DNA of 64,000 bases from Perca fluviatilis (taxonomy: Eukaryota > Chordata > Actinopteri > Perciformes > Percidae): the NCBI RefSeq assembly GCF_010015445.1, contig NC_053120.1, forward strand, positions 19,122,308 to 19,186,307, in the 5' to 3' direction. Shown piece by piece: positions 43,549 through 55,888 of the stretch (within the stretch, counting starts at the first letter, position 1; every line of letters begins with the position of its first letter). The translations under genes were made by a program, and so were the position numbers. The notes beneath the pieces were generated by a model that saw only the letters and a program-made list of their open reading frames with translations, was not told the DNA's origin and searched no databases.

Positions 43549-44614
43549 CTATCCTGAGTGTGAGCCAGGCGCCAAGAGCAGATCCACAACTCGTCCAAAT
43601 CTCTCTTCTCCACATCAACGCACAGACCGCGCCAAATACCCCCACAGAAATAAAATACAAATATCCCTTGGAGATAAAGAGAGACAGGAGGAAGAATAAT
43701 CTGTGTGTGTACATTATACCACTGCAAGTCCAAGGATGGGTGCAATTTAACTGAGCCAGCGGGGAGGATAAGTGGCCAAGGGTTTCACACACAAAAATAT
43801 ACACACACAAACACACACACACACAGTCCTGGCTCTCTCTGCTGGTTGAATAAGCAGTCTCTGTGCCATATTGGTTTGGGCCTCTCCCCTCCTGTGTTAG
43901 ACCTTGTTAGCCTGCCAGCCCTCAGTCTCATTCCCACACTCCCATATCTGGCTCTGTGGCTGGCGCTGGGATTCCCCCTCATCACACACACAAACACACC
44001 CTCCCATCACAATCAACTCGGGGTGGTCATTCGCTTTTTTATTTGACCCTTTTCTTCACCCACTCATTCCTAACGGTGATCACCCGTTTCTCCAGTCTTT
44101 TCCCACACACACCGTCTCATCACATTACTCTGTTTCTTTGTTTAAGCTACACGTTTGCATTACATCGGGACAACATAATGGAGATGTTGATGTTGATGTG
44201 TTAGATGTTTAGAGGTGATCTTGAGTTCTTAGTATGTGTTAAAGTTGGAACAACTTGCCTACCGCGTCCACAGCAGTAAAATGGCGATGAAGCCGCACAG
44301 ACATGGGGACATTTCTGATACTGAGCGCTCAATGCAGTACAATGTTTTACACTTTTTAGAGATAACCTAATAATCAGTCAACAATGTGGAAGGTACTTTC
44401 CTCTTGGATTTTCTGAGTTTGGCTGTGGTGATTATTAACATACAACAACTATTCCCATTTCTTCTATAAATTCCACAAAAATAAAAAAACTGCAGTTGTC
44501 TACAACACATCCCTGTTGGTCCTGTCCTGGAGCTGTGTCCAGGGAAAGAGCTTCACCAGGTACTCAGAACAGTAAATGTAAAAGCATTCTTGAGAGGAGA
44601 AGCAGTGACAGAGT
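43246..44614. other. Gene-free stretch with CA repeats
   Basis: A CA tract covers 43470-43547 and a shorter one 43799-43825. The remaining unique DNA has no recognisable exon; frames here encode Thr/His repeats. Confidence 0.6.
43470..43547. repeat. Long (CA)n microsatellite
   Basis: About 39 CA units. Confidence 0.98.
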
Positions 44615-45298
44615 ACTCCAGTCCTAGACTCTAACTCAAGTCTGACTCAAGTCGATATTCTCTGGACTTGTGACTTGACTTGGACTCGTGCACTGATGAG
44701 TTGGATTTGGACTCGAGGATTTATGAAATAGGACTCAGAAGTTGGATGAAATTTCTGACTACTGCCTAAACGACCGGCATCTACCGGACCAAATAGCAAC
44801 GTAGATTTCGGTGCCTCTTAAATGCCCGCGCTGCTCTCTTGTGCTCCGAAACAGACAGAAGAAACAGAATCATTGCTGCATGTGACGCTAGTTAAGCGCT
44901 AACTTGCACTTGGCACACGGTTAAAATGCTGACAGCTAAACTGTGTAAAGTGTGACTGTATTTCACTGAAACGGGACGTACAGTTTCAGCTAAAGACACA
45001 GTGCAGCTGCACTATGGCCACTGCCGTTGTTGGAGAAACAACACAGCCGGGAATTTATGCTGTTCACGTGCAATTTAAATAAAAACAGAACAAAAGCCTT
45101 GTAGTGCATTCAAAGTTATTGTAAAATACCCTTTTGCCATCTAGTGGTTCTTTGTCATTTAACAACAATTTACTTGTTAAATAACTTATTGGTATAAGTT
45201 AACATTTTAAATAAATAATTAAATTTGAACATATGGCCTTAGCAATAAACAAGCTATTCCTTAATGACTGTAGTTTTGTGCTCTTTTTTAAATACATA

Positions 45299-46180
45299 TA
45301 CTACTGGTCAAAAGTTTTAGAACACCCCAATTTTTTTAGGTTTTTTATTGAAATTTTAGCAGTTCAAGTCCAATGAATAGCTTGAAATGGTACAAAGGTA
45401 AGTGGTGAACTGCCTGAGGTAAAAAAAAAAAAAAAAGTAAGGTTACCCAAAACTGAAAAATAATGTACATTTCAGAATTGTACAAAAAGGCCTTTTTAGG
45501 GAACAAGAAATGGGTTAACAATGTAAAGCTGTTCTGCAGCAATGGAGGTTGATCGAGCTTTGAAAGTTGGTTCTACCAATTCCCACAGATGTTCCAACTT
45601 GTCTGGATTACTTACAACCCCCTCTTTTTGTATAAAAGTATTGTTGGAACACACTGTGGTACCGTACCCTCGTGAGCATTATTTGAACGGTATTGTACTG
45701 CAGAAATTAGTGTGTTGCTATAAAAATGGCGGGAAAAAGGCAATTAACAATGGAAGAGAGACAGACCATCATAACACTTAAGAATGCTGGTCTTTCCTAC
45801 AGAGAAATTGCGAACAAAAGCCAAGGACCCAAAGCCAAAACAGAATCAGAAGACAAGTTTCTGAGAGTCAACAACCTACAAGTGCCACACATTTATGGGA
45901 ACTTCTGCAACAGAGTTGGGAAGAACTTTCTGAAGAATATTTGATTTCCATTGTAGAAAGAGTGCCATGAGCTGTTATATCTGCCAAAGGGGGCTGCTTT
46001 GATGAGTCAAAAATTTAGAATACATTTTGGTTTATACATTGATTCCATGATTTATTTTTTAACTTAAATTGTTCATTTGTTCTATTCTTTCATTTCAGAG
46101 TACAATAAGACATTGAACTGCATGAATTTCAATAAAAACCTGGAAAAATTGTGGTGTTCTAAAACCTTTGACCGGTAGTG
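45299..46180 (+). mobile_element. Internally deleted Tc1 element (882 bp)
   Basis: The ends are inverted: TACTACTGGTCAAAAGTTTT against CACTACCGGTCAAAGGTTTT inward from the right, each flanked by TA. The transposase catalytic domain is missing. The element is thus a non-autonomous deletion derivative, nested in the hAT copy. Confidence 0.9.
45726..46017 (+). pseudogene. Tc1 transposase remnant: N-terminal helix-turn-helix fused to C-terminal tail
   Basis: The frame opens MAGKRQLTMEERQTIITLKN, the Tc1 helix-turn-helix region, and continues to about SEDKFLRVNNL. It then jumps to the C terminus, which is read in a different frame as WELLQQSWEELSEEYLISIV and ends KGGCFDESKI with a stop at 46017. 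The whole DDE catalytic core is absent. The C-terminal part also has a TGA where the family usually has Arg, the pattern of CpG decay. Confidence 0.85.
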
Positions 46181-48183
46181 TATATATATTTTTAAGTATC
46201 GGTTCAGGCACTGTTCAGGCACCGTTTAGGCACTGTCCCCATTTTAAAAGTATCGTTTTAGCACCAGTATCGGAAAAACCCAAATGATACCCAACACTAG
46301 TAATACATCATAAACATTTTATAAAAGATATTGATATATATTTAGTCTGTAACCGTTTCATGCAGGGGCAGGGAGTGTGTCCTCCACCTGCGACTGTAGC
46401 TCATGATGCGCGCCCCCTACTACATGTTCACATTAGAAAGATGCAGAGGGATGCGGACTCAGACTCTTCTTTAGTGACTCAGACTTGAATTTGGACTCGA
46501 AAACTGGGGACTCAAGACTCAACCTCAGGTAATGGTGACCCAACTCAGACTCTTCTTTGCTGACTCAGACTCAAACAATGGGGACTCGAGACTTGACTCG
46601 GACAACAATGAGAACAGGCTGAATCTCTTGTGATATATAAGCAAGCGATAAAAAGTAGAAAATTTACTCTTTTTTTTTTTTTTTTTTACTTGGCAGAGGC
46701 AAGAGACTATCACTGCAGTTCATTTGTTATCTCTGATAGCTCGATTAGTGATATAAAGTGACTTTAGGTTGTACTGTTGTGAGAAATTATTTTTATAGTT
46801 GTTGCCTTGGTAGAGGGTTAATGACCATGGTGAATAATTGCAAGTCTTTTCCTTCTACTCCCTCCACTCCTGTACTGTATGCACTGAGTGATAGGACACT
46901 ACACAACCAGCATACTGCTAAATGACTAGATGACCACTTAAAACAAAATGCTTGTTAGTCAATCTCTGTGTGGGACATGTTTGCGGTTTTGAGAAGGATC
47001 AAGAAAATGGACATTACTTGTAGGGGTTACAGTTACTTACTTGTGTTCCAAATGGCTGGCATGTCTACAGAAGGGAATTTGATTTGATTATCTCTACTAA
47101 AAACAGAAATATTTAAACATGTCTGTAACTACATATCTGTAGAAGTATTTAGTGTATTACAAACACTTCACTTATCAGAACTATTCTTCATCAAGTTGAG
47201 AGGATCAATCACAGAAGAACAGAAACCACGTGCACTCTTTCTGTATCGCAGTTTATCATTTCCACATGCTTAACAGCACTGATATAATGAATTAAGAAAG
47301 GTGTGAATTACATAAAAATCTATATTTACATGTGCCATTTTAGTCAAGACTCCTGCCTACTAAATAAACACTAAAAAATAATCATCTTTAAAAGGGTAAA
47401 ACTTGCACTGCAGTCTCCATTAAAGCTCACTTAGCTGTCCTGCTGGAGGAAGCGCAGCTTTATACTGTGTGAGGGTCAAGAGAGAGCAGATGATTTACAA
47501 CCGACAAAGGGCTGGACATGCTCAAACACCAGTAAATAATCTGCAGAACCGTGTTTAAACAATCTCAGTTTCCACTGCTATCTATTAATTGGACATTAAA
47601 CCATGACATCATAGAAATAGCTGAGATATCTCAACTTAAAAATCTACTTGGGGGAGGCAGGTGAGGTCTGTGTGGGCAGAAACTTTTTTTCTTTGAGTTG
47701 AGGTCATTCTGGTTATGTGACGATGAGGTCAAGGAAACAGGAGAGTTATAGCTGGTGATGTTTTTTATAGTTAGTTTGAAGTTACCACTATAATGTCAAG
47801 CCAGCACACTGATTTAGCTGTGATTTGGATTCATAGATATTATGGTATTCAATGGAATAGTTATTGTGCAACTAAAGCTGAACTGACAGCTCTGATAGAC
47901 TTTGCGAGTGGAAATATCTAATCATTTATGAAGCGTGGTGAGGCAGGAAGGTGGTACTAAGGAGAGCAGGAGGAGTGGGTGAAGAGAAGCAGAGAGAGAA
48001 GGAGGTGCTGGAGAAGGGTAAGGGAGGCACTGCAGACGTCTTATCAACCCTGGGAGCTGTGAGTAATCTAAGTGGGCTGAGAGAGGAGAGGAGGGCCTCT
48101 GTTGTGCCCTGTGATCCAAGACTGTGCTTTATGGCATGCTCCAGATCTGTATCAGTGTGGGAAAAAGACCAGAGGAACTGTGC

Positions 48184-48184
<1 letters not shown>

Positions 48185-48271
<87 letters not shown>
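48185..48271. repeat. Long (TG)n microsatellite
   Basis: About 43 TG units, 85 bp from a second tract of similar length. Confidence 0.98.
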
Positions 48272-48274
<3 letters not shown>

Positions 48275-48352
48275 TCTGCACACACACATTTGTTTGGTTT
48301 GCGTGCAGTTTCTGCCACTAAAGCAATCAAGAGGGCAGCGGCTTGTATGTTT

Positions 48353-48355
<3 letters not shown>

Positions 48356-48438
<83 letters not shown>
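48356..48438. repeat. Long (TG)n microsatellite
   Basis: About 41 TG units, in the same orientation as the tract at 48185. Confidence 0.98.
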
Positions 48439-48442
<4 letters not shown>

Positions 48443-49216
48443 CTTGGTGCCTGATAAGGACTATAAACATCATCCAACAGCAGGCGGGCAGGTTCTCTCA
48501 CACTAAACGATAAGACAGAACTTTAACCCCTCACAAGTCTAACCGACCACTTAATTCACACACACACGCTTACCCAGCGTTACTATCAGGCTATAAAGTA
48601 AAATATGCTTCTGCGTGTCGCAATTAAATCTAACGTCACTGCCATTCCATCACATAAAACGCAAAAACATATCACTCACATGGAGCTCCAGTCATATGAA
48701 TGCCTTGTCACCACATGGCTGTAAAACGGACTGATCATCACTCATTAGTAATGTCCTGTGCTAAGGACTTCAGACTATTCTTCATGCCGGTTGGCTTAAA
48801 GGAGGCTCACACTGCATGATTTCACTGAGTGAGGCCTTCTAAAGGCAACACAAACTATGAGTTCATGAGTACCCGCTCCTCTCTGGATGCCAGCTGAGTG
48901 ACGCAGACACTGTCGTGCTTCAATAAAACTGCAGTGGGGTCGTGGGGTGTTGAGGCCACAGCTAAATCTATGGCAGGTTTAGCTATTAGTTGAGTCACAG
49001 ATGAGTTCATAAGAGAGGCGCACTCCAGGGGGTGACTGGGTAAATCATGCTCCATCTCACCAATGTACCTACGCACACAAACACACACACACACTGACGC
49101 CATACACACCCAGACTCATGCAGACACCAGACTCCACAGTGACACACTCCATCAGGGCCACTGTGAGTCACCTGTACAGCCTGGTAGACAATCAGCCTGA
49201 GGCATGGCGACACAAG

Positions 49217-49218
<2 letters not shown>

Positions 49219-49297
<79 letters not shown>
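49219..49297. repeat. Long (TG)n microsatellite
   Basis: About 39 TG units. Confidence 0.98.
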
Positions 49298-49299
<2 letters not shown>

Positions 49300-51270
49300 T
49301 GCGCGCTGCCTGTCTGGCTCCAGTGATATCATCATTAGGAGACAGCGAGGGCCGAGCCGTCTGATGGACGGCACACTCCGCTCCCCTTCTGATCCAGCCA
49401 CCTCTCACCAGAAATGACCATCATCCCACTACTTCATAAAATAACGACAGAACAAAGAAATGGATGACGGGAGAGAAGGAGGGAGTCGCAAGGGAGAAGA
49501 TTAAGGTATAGATAGTGTATAAGCAGCCAGGTCGTGGCCTTGTGTTACGCCAGACTCTAGACATGTCCATGGGGAGGAGACCTGGCCTGCGTTTGGCAAT
49601 CAGCAGCCACTTACACGCTAAACTAAGAGTGAACACAGACATTAAACAACCATTACATCAGTAGTATGGATGGAACACACTTTAAATGTGTACTTATCAT
49701 CTGCTTTATGACCAACCATAACAACGATGAATAGCAGGTCTAGTAAATTCTGATTTCTCAGCTGCTGGTAAAAAGGGAGGCAGAGATAGGACACAAGAAA
49801 TTGTACTCATCAAATCAAATAAGCAAAATGCAACTTAACATTAACATTTTTAGATTGATTTTAGATTGAACTGTAACACCTCCATGCAATGCTGAGGGGG
49901 GTGCGGCAGAGTCATATTTAGTTGAGGTTTAATTGGTGCAGGTGTACCTAATTGCCTTGATTTACCCACTACTTTCTCCAACTCCCTTAACAACATGTGG
50001 TACGCCTCTGCCTGCCACAGGAGCATACGTGCTAAACATAATTAAAGATGTGGAAATGGCAAAGCTGTAAGGTGGAGTTGCAACATCCTGATCAGGCATG
50101 AGACAAGAAAAATGGATGCAATACTCAATTTGTATTTTATTCAGCAATGCTCCAGCCTGTACTTATCTTACTCTAATGTGTAGAGAATGAAAGAAACTGA
50201 CAGATTTGCATGAAATCACACCAGCCATGTCCCTCACATCTGGACTCTGCAAAATACACAGTGGCATGACTGTGCGTTCTGATAGTCCTCTTATAACCGG
50301 ATATGAAACGCTTTTTGTTCTAGAAGGCCCTGCAGTGATATTACTTCTTCAATGTCTGAGCAGCCAGCCGCATGACCAGAACTTATTGCCTTTGGCCACC
50401 GCTGAACTGAACCTCAAACTGGAGCATAGCCAGGGGAAGACCATAAAGCAACCACACGGGTCACAGGACTCGGCTCATCAACAAACATCTCATTATCACA
50501 GATGTTATCACACACAAACCTCTGCCTGTCACGTTACCATGAAATGTGGGTCAGCTGATGCACCGTCGCTGTGTGAGGTGGCTGAATAGAGAATGGCTTA
50601 AATGAATGCTCATGCTGCTACATTGTGGAGTTACCATATACATAAGCTACCATGTCAATGGGCTTAAGAGGTGTTAATTTGTTTCACACCTTTAGGCTAA
50701 AGACAGTGGTTTGAGTCACAGCTTCCTTTTCCAAACAGTAGCACCCATCTTCTCTGCTAAGGCATTGTTCACCTCAATAGAGCCCTTGTGCTGCCCAGCA
50801 AGGGAAGATGGGTGGCTGTTCCCACCTCACCCAAACTCACAGTCATCATCTCATGCTGAAAATGAAGTGTCAAAACAACAGTACATTTAGCCTTCTCTCC
50901 TCTCAAACACCAGGTGATAATTGCAGAGTCAGCTGAGATGGACTGGATCAAATGGATAGACTCTGGAGGGACTGCCACAACATGACCAACAGAGACAGCG
51001 CTAACACTAAATACTTTTCACAGCAAAGAAAATCTGAGCATAAAAGCTTTTTTGTGGTCTTATTTACAAAGCAGTAACTTATTTATGTGATTCAAATGTA
51101 ATCCTCAATGCAAGATTTGTAAAAAATCAAATGTAAAAATGATGATTATGAAAACAAACTACTAAATACGGACTGGACTGAACTCAAAAATGTGATTTCT
51201 TCACATCGTACATGGGATTCATACATACATAACATTTTTATTTACTAATATTATGAAAGAAAGCCACACA

Positions 51271-51475
51271 TCAAGTCAAGCCAATTTTATTTATAAAGCG
51301 CCAAATCACAGCAGAAGTTATCCCATGACACTTCTAGACCATACAGAGACCCAACATTTCCAAAGAGTAACCACTGCGAACGGCTGCGAGGAAAAACTCC
51401 CTTTTAACGGGAAGAAACCCTGAACAGAACCAGGCTCTAGGTGGGCGGCCATCTGCCTTGACTGGTTGGCCACTT
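51271..51475. repeat. Fish interspersed repeat ('TTTATTTATAAAGCGCC' type)
   Basis: The segment runs from CCAATTTTATTTATAAAGCG through GAAGTTATCCCATGACACTT to GGGCGGCCATCTGCCTTGAC. This phrase order is common in percomorph genomes, often near retroelement 3' ends. No coding content; class uncertain. Confidence 0.7.
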
Positions 51476-51640
51476 TAATTTACATGTTCATGACTGTATT
51501 TCAGATCTACCATCACTGTATTTCTTTTGCTGTAGGGCCTACTATTCACTCCTCTTCGAGTGTGGCAGTTTGAAAAAACAATAAACACTAGTTCTGTTCA
51601 AGCATAACCCGGCTCTTTGTTTAGTTGATGTGGCTTTTAA

Positions 51641-54208
51641 AGGACAATTCCGGCGCAAAACGAACCTAGGGGTTATTAACTGATGTGTACCTACTCTGTC
51701 GCTCTCTGGGACATGTTTTCATGCTAATCGAATGAGTTTGGAGCTTTGACGAGGCTACCGCGGACCGCTGGTTAGCTTACAATGCTAGTATTTGAGGCAT
51801 GGGGACACTCAAATTAAATCGTTATTTAATACCACTAAAAAGGCTCGAAATATCACCACACCATAACGTTAGCATAATTAGGGTCCCTAAATGTGAACCG
51901 AAGTTGTAAGTGTACAGTTTATTAAAAAGATAGATTATAAAGACAGTCGAGTTCATGTTTACTTGCAGGAGCCATCTTGGAAACCAGTCATGACTAGTCG
52001 AACGCCGTGCAACGTGGAATCTCCATAGACAGTATGGGAATCTCAGACTCATTTGCACTGCGCTCGTTTTTCCACTAGTCATGACTGGTTTCCAAGATGG
52101 CTCCCGCAAGTAAACATGAACGCGACTGTCTTTAACCTATCTTTTAATAAACTATCTGTACACACAATGTTGTCAATATGCCGGTTCACATTTAGGGACC
52201 CTCATTATTATTAAATACGATTCTAACAGCAAATATTAACGTTAACCACAAGCGTCTTATCAAAGCTCAAACTACAGGTCGAACGATATGGGTTTTCTCG
52301 GGCCGATGCCGATCTTTTGAGAATGGGTCGCCGATGGCCGATATATGCTGCCGATTATTTTTGGCCGATATTTGCTTGTTTTTAACCTCTATTTGAAAGA
52401 TAAAATTTAACACTAATAAGTACTTAAGATACACAAAATTTCTCAACAAAAACATTTATTGAACAGTTGAACACCAATCTGCACTTGTATACTTACATTA
52501 AACACGTACAATGTAAAAACATATATTGTATAAATAACCAAAACGGGTAAAAAGAAAGAAAGAAAATAAACTTAACTTTGTCAAATAAACTTTTCAATGA
52601 AAAAATAAAGTTTAGTGCACCTAGCAGCATTTATCAAACATCTGAGAACAATAAAATAAATTGACCATTTTAACAATAGTAGTGCTGACACACAGTAGCA
52701 ACCAGCAGCATTTCTTTGTTTTGGTGTTGGCTGGGTGAAGCGCTGCCATAAGGGGGTGGTTTTCTTTTCAGCCATCACACTTAAAAAGGGGGAAAATACA
52801 AGGTTAAGTTAGTATTTTTGTATAGTATCATCAAGTCATTTTATAGATAGGTATAGATATAAAATCTAACATTTCTTTTACAAATCAGCTAATAATTCAG
52901 TGCATTGTAAGTGATACAAGGCTAAAAACTTTTCTATCATCTTCCCAAAAACTGTCCTGAAACATGTATTTTTGGTTTGTTTTGTTTGTTGACAGACAAA
53001 GCCAAATGGACAAAACCTAATTATCGCAAAAGGGGGGAAAACAACGTTAGGCCATATGGTCAAAATTAAATGATTTAATAATAATGTAATAACTATAACT
53101 TATAACAATAACGTATTTCACTAGTAAATTGCTGTTGAATGACAAAAACAACCACCATGGCAAAAGGGTATTTTACAACAACTTTGAATGCACCGCGACG
53201 CACCGTCTGTGTTGTTCTTCAGACAAGTAGCTAAACAACGGCTGCAGCACACTGCTTAACATGCTGCTGTTGGATCCTATACAGTGAAATAAATCACACT
53301 TTACACCGTTTAGCTGTCAGCATTTTAATCATGTTTAATCCATCTGCTAGCTAACGGTAGGCTAACGTTAACTGCTGACGTGTAACTAACGTCACATGCT
53401 GCGATGTTTCTGTTATTCTAACATTCGTTTTCGGAGCATCAGAGAGCAACGCAGGCATATCAGTGGCACCGAAATGAGGCACAGAAATCCGGTAGATACG
53501 GGTCGTTAAGGCACAGGTGCCATATTAGCACTGGGTCTACTCTGTACCAACCCTAGCAACAACGCTAGCAAAGCAAAGCCAGTCCTTCACTAGCCTATGG
53601 TGCGGTGGTCTCTTTTAACTACAACTTCTTTCTCTGCATTGAGTTGACAACCCTCTCAAATATAGACACACAAACAGAACAAATAATAAAAGTCTCAGAT
53701 CCACTGTCTGTGATTGCAAAATTCTAGCTTAATTATTGTGACATGACAGCATGACATGACAGCTATCAATATCCAAAGTAGCCGAACGTCATGTCGCCTG
53801 TTCATGTTTTTTCTCGAAGTTGGCAGTAACATGTCATACGTTTTTCATTAAATATACGACTTATAAGAATTTAATCCTTACCGTTTTCTCCGAGGAACAG
53901 CTCCTTCCTTAGGCACTGGATGAGGTCTGCTCAATCTGCTAGGGGCAGCGTGCGTCGAACATGTGTTCCACAACAACAACAACACCAGGCTGCCCGCAGA
54001 TGCGCCTGCCTATTAATCGGCTTGATATTGGCCGATGCCGATTATGTAAAAAATGCCAAAAAATCGGCCGATTAATCGGCCTACCGATTAATCGGTCGAC
54101 CTCTACTCCAAACTCATTCGATTAGCATGAAAACATGTCCCAGAGAGCGACAGAGTAGGTACACATCAGTTAATAACCCCTAGGTTCGTTTTGCGCCGGA
54201 ATTGTCCT
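51641..54208. mobile_element. TTAA-target foldback element split by a hAT insertion
   Basis: TTAA flanks both sides (51637-51640 and 54209-54212). The ends are inverted for about 100 bp, beginning AGGACAATTCCGGCGCAAAA on each side with near identity. The left 630 bp is itself a foldback: 51916-51996 is complementary to about 52070-52157, sharing GGAAACCAGTCATGACTAGT. A hAT element occupies 52273-54105. Without it the element is about 730 bp, like the one at 32831. Confidence 0.9.
52273..54105. mobile_element. Non-autonomous hAT element (1.8 kb), nested
   Basis: The inverted ends read TACAGGTCGAACGATATGGG on the left and TAGAGGTCGACCGATTAATC inward from the right, with many CCGAT/GGCCGAT sub-terminal repeats. 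The target duplication is CTCCAAAC on the right (54106-54113) and CTCAAAC on the left (52266-52272), one C having been lost. No transposase frame is present. Its interior at 53050-53510 is related, in reverse, to 44763-45270. Confidence 0.9.
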
Positions 54209-54264
54209 TTAAGCATTAGTTGATGTGGCTTTTAAGCATTCAAACTACAATTCACAACAATATA

Positions 54265-55888
54265 CAGTACAGGCCAAAAGTTTGGACACACCTTCTCATT
54301 CAATGCGTTTCCTTTATTTTAATGACTATTTACATTGTAGATTCTCACTGAAGGCATCAAAACTATGAATGAACACGTGGAATTATGTACTTAACAAAAA
54401 AGTGTGAAATAACTGAAAACATGTCTTATATTCTAGTTTCTTCAAAGTAGCCACCCTTTGCTCTGATTACTGCTTTGCACACTCTTGGTATTCTCTTGAT
54501 GAGCTTCAAGAGGTAGTCACCTGAAATGGTTTTCCAACAGTCATGAAGGAGTTCCCAGAGATGCTTAGCACTTGTTGGCCCTTTTGCCTTCACTCTGCGG
54601 TCCAGCTCACCCCAAACCATCTCGATTGGGTTCAGGTGCGGTGACTGTGGAGGCCAGGTCATCTGGCGCAGCACTCCATCACTCTCCTTCTTGGTCAAAT
54701 AGCCCTTACACAGTCTGGAGGTGTGTTTGGGGTCATTGTCCTGTTGAAAAATAAATGATGGTCCAACTAAACGCAAACCGGATGGGATGGCATGTCGCTG
54801 CAGGATGCTGTGGTAGCCATGCTGGTTCAGTATGCCTTCAATTTTGAATAAATCCCCAACAGTGTCACCAGCAAAGCACCCCCACAACATCACACCTCCT
54901 CCTCCATGCTTCACGGTGGGAACCAGGCATGTAGAATCCATCCGTTCACCTTTTCTGCGTCGCACAAAGACACAGCGGTTGGAACCAAAGATCTCAAATT
55001 TGGACTCATCAGACCAAAGCACAGATTTCCATGGTCTAATGTCCATTCCTTGTGTTTCTTGGCACAAACAAATCTCTTCTGCTTGTTGCCTCTCCTTAGC
55101 AGTGGTTTCCTAGCAGCTATTTGACCATGAAGGCCTGATTCGCGCAGTATCCTCTTAACAGTTGTTCTAGAGATGTGTCTGCTGCTAGAACTCTGTGTGG
55201 CATTCATCTGGTCTCTAATCTGAGCTGCTGTTAACTTGCGATTTCTGAGGCTGGTGACTCGGATGAACTTATCCTCAGCAGCAGAGGTGACTCTTGGTCT
55301 TCCTTTCCTGGGGCGGTCCTCATGTGAGCCACTTTCGTTGTAGCGCTTGATGTTTTTTGCGACTGCACTTGTGGACACATTCAAAGTTTTCGCAATTTTC
55401 CGGACTGACTGACCTTCATTTGTTAAAGTAATGATGGCCACTCATTTCTCTTTACTTAGCTGGTTGGTTCTTGCCATAATATGAATTCTAACAGTTGTCC
55501 AATAGGGCTGTCGGCTGTGTATCAACCTGACTTCTGCACAACACAACTGATGGTCCCAACCCCATTAATAAGGGAAAAGATTCCACTAATTAACCCTGAC
55601 AAGGCACACCTGTGAATTGGAAACCATTTCAGGTGACTACCTCATGAAGATCATTGAGAGAACACTAAGGGTTTGCAGCTCTATCAAAAAAGCAAAGGGG
55701 GTACTTTGAGGAATCTAAATTATAAGACATGTTTTCAGTTATTTGACACTTTGTTGTAAAGTACATAATTCCATATGTGTTCATTCATAGTTTTGATGCC
55801 TTCTGTGAGAATCTACAATGTAAATAGTCATGAAAATAAAGAAAACGCATTGAATGAGAAGGTGTGTCCAAACATTTGGCCTGTACTG
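54265..55888 (-). mobile_element. Full-length Tc1-like transposon (1.6 kb) with about 200-bp inverted repeats
   Basis: TA flanks the element (54263-54264 and 55889-55890). Inverted repeats of about 200 bp begin CAGTACAGGCCAAAAGTTTG on the left and CAGTACAGGCCAAATGTTTG inward from the right, with only scattered differences. Length and structure match fish Tc1 families. The transposase runs on the minus strand but carries a stop and a frameshift, so this copy cannot make its own enzyme. The near-identical ends suggest it is the youngest element here. Confidence 0.96.
54426..55477 (-). pseudogene. Tc1 transposase pseudogene: one nonsense codon, one frameshift
   Basis: The start ATG at 55477 opens MARTNQLSKEK, and codon 12 is TGA (55444-55442). 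Beyond it are the helix-turn-helix region (SVRKIAKTLNVSTSAVAKNI) and the basic RPRKGRPR motif. Near 55031-55037 a single base is missing, shifting the frame just before the first catalytic Asp (LWSDES). Downstream the DDE core is clear: QQDNDPKHTSR and NPIEMVWGELDRRV. The end is the family's GGYFEETRI. Total length of about 350 codons matches the usual 340 or so. Both lesions are simple point changes. Confidence 0.93.

Larger units (their letters stand above)
44763..46299. mobile_element. Left-truncated hAT element containing a Tc1 insertion
   Basis: The right end reads TAGTGTTGGGTATCATTTGG inward from 46299, a hAT-type terminus. The left begins abruptly in GCCTAAACGACCGGCATCTACC, text that is internal in related copies, so the left end is lost. 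The stretch 44763-45270 matches, in reverse, 53050-53510 within another hAT in this window. Confidence 0.65.
44615..46605. repeat. Outer GACTC/AAGTC-rich repeat split by a hAT element
   Basis: The left part (about 44615-44760) and right part (about 46440-46605) are both built of GACTCAAGTC, GACTTGGACTC and GACTCGAG words. This text is typical of a common fish hAT-associated repeat. A hAT element (44763-46299) and then a Tc1 derivative sit inside. No clean termini or target duplication were found, so limits are approximate. Confidence 0.55.
46606..51270. other. Gene-free stretch with three very long TG repeats
   Basis: No supportable gene. TG tracts cover 48185-48271, 48356-48438 and 49219-49297. 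Frames of 130-190 residues across them encode Cys-Val or His-Thr repeats. The rest is unique AT-rich DNA without recognised domains; 50206-50589 has an open frame of 127 codons with no domain and no flanking splice logic. Confidence 0.55.

Noticed and set aside
47926..48506. Frames of 134-191 residues encoding His-Thr or Cys-Val runs
   Set aside because: They exist only because TG/CA repeats have no stop codons. The same holds for the frames at 31973-32477, 43463-43822 and 49007-49417.
50206..50589. A 127-codon open frame as a possible gene
   Set aside because: No domain, signal peptide, splice sites or promoter can be pointed to, and such a length occurs by chance in a window this size.
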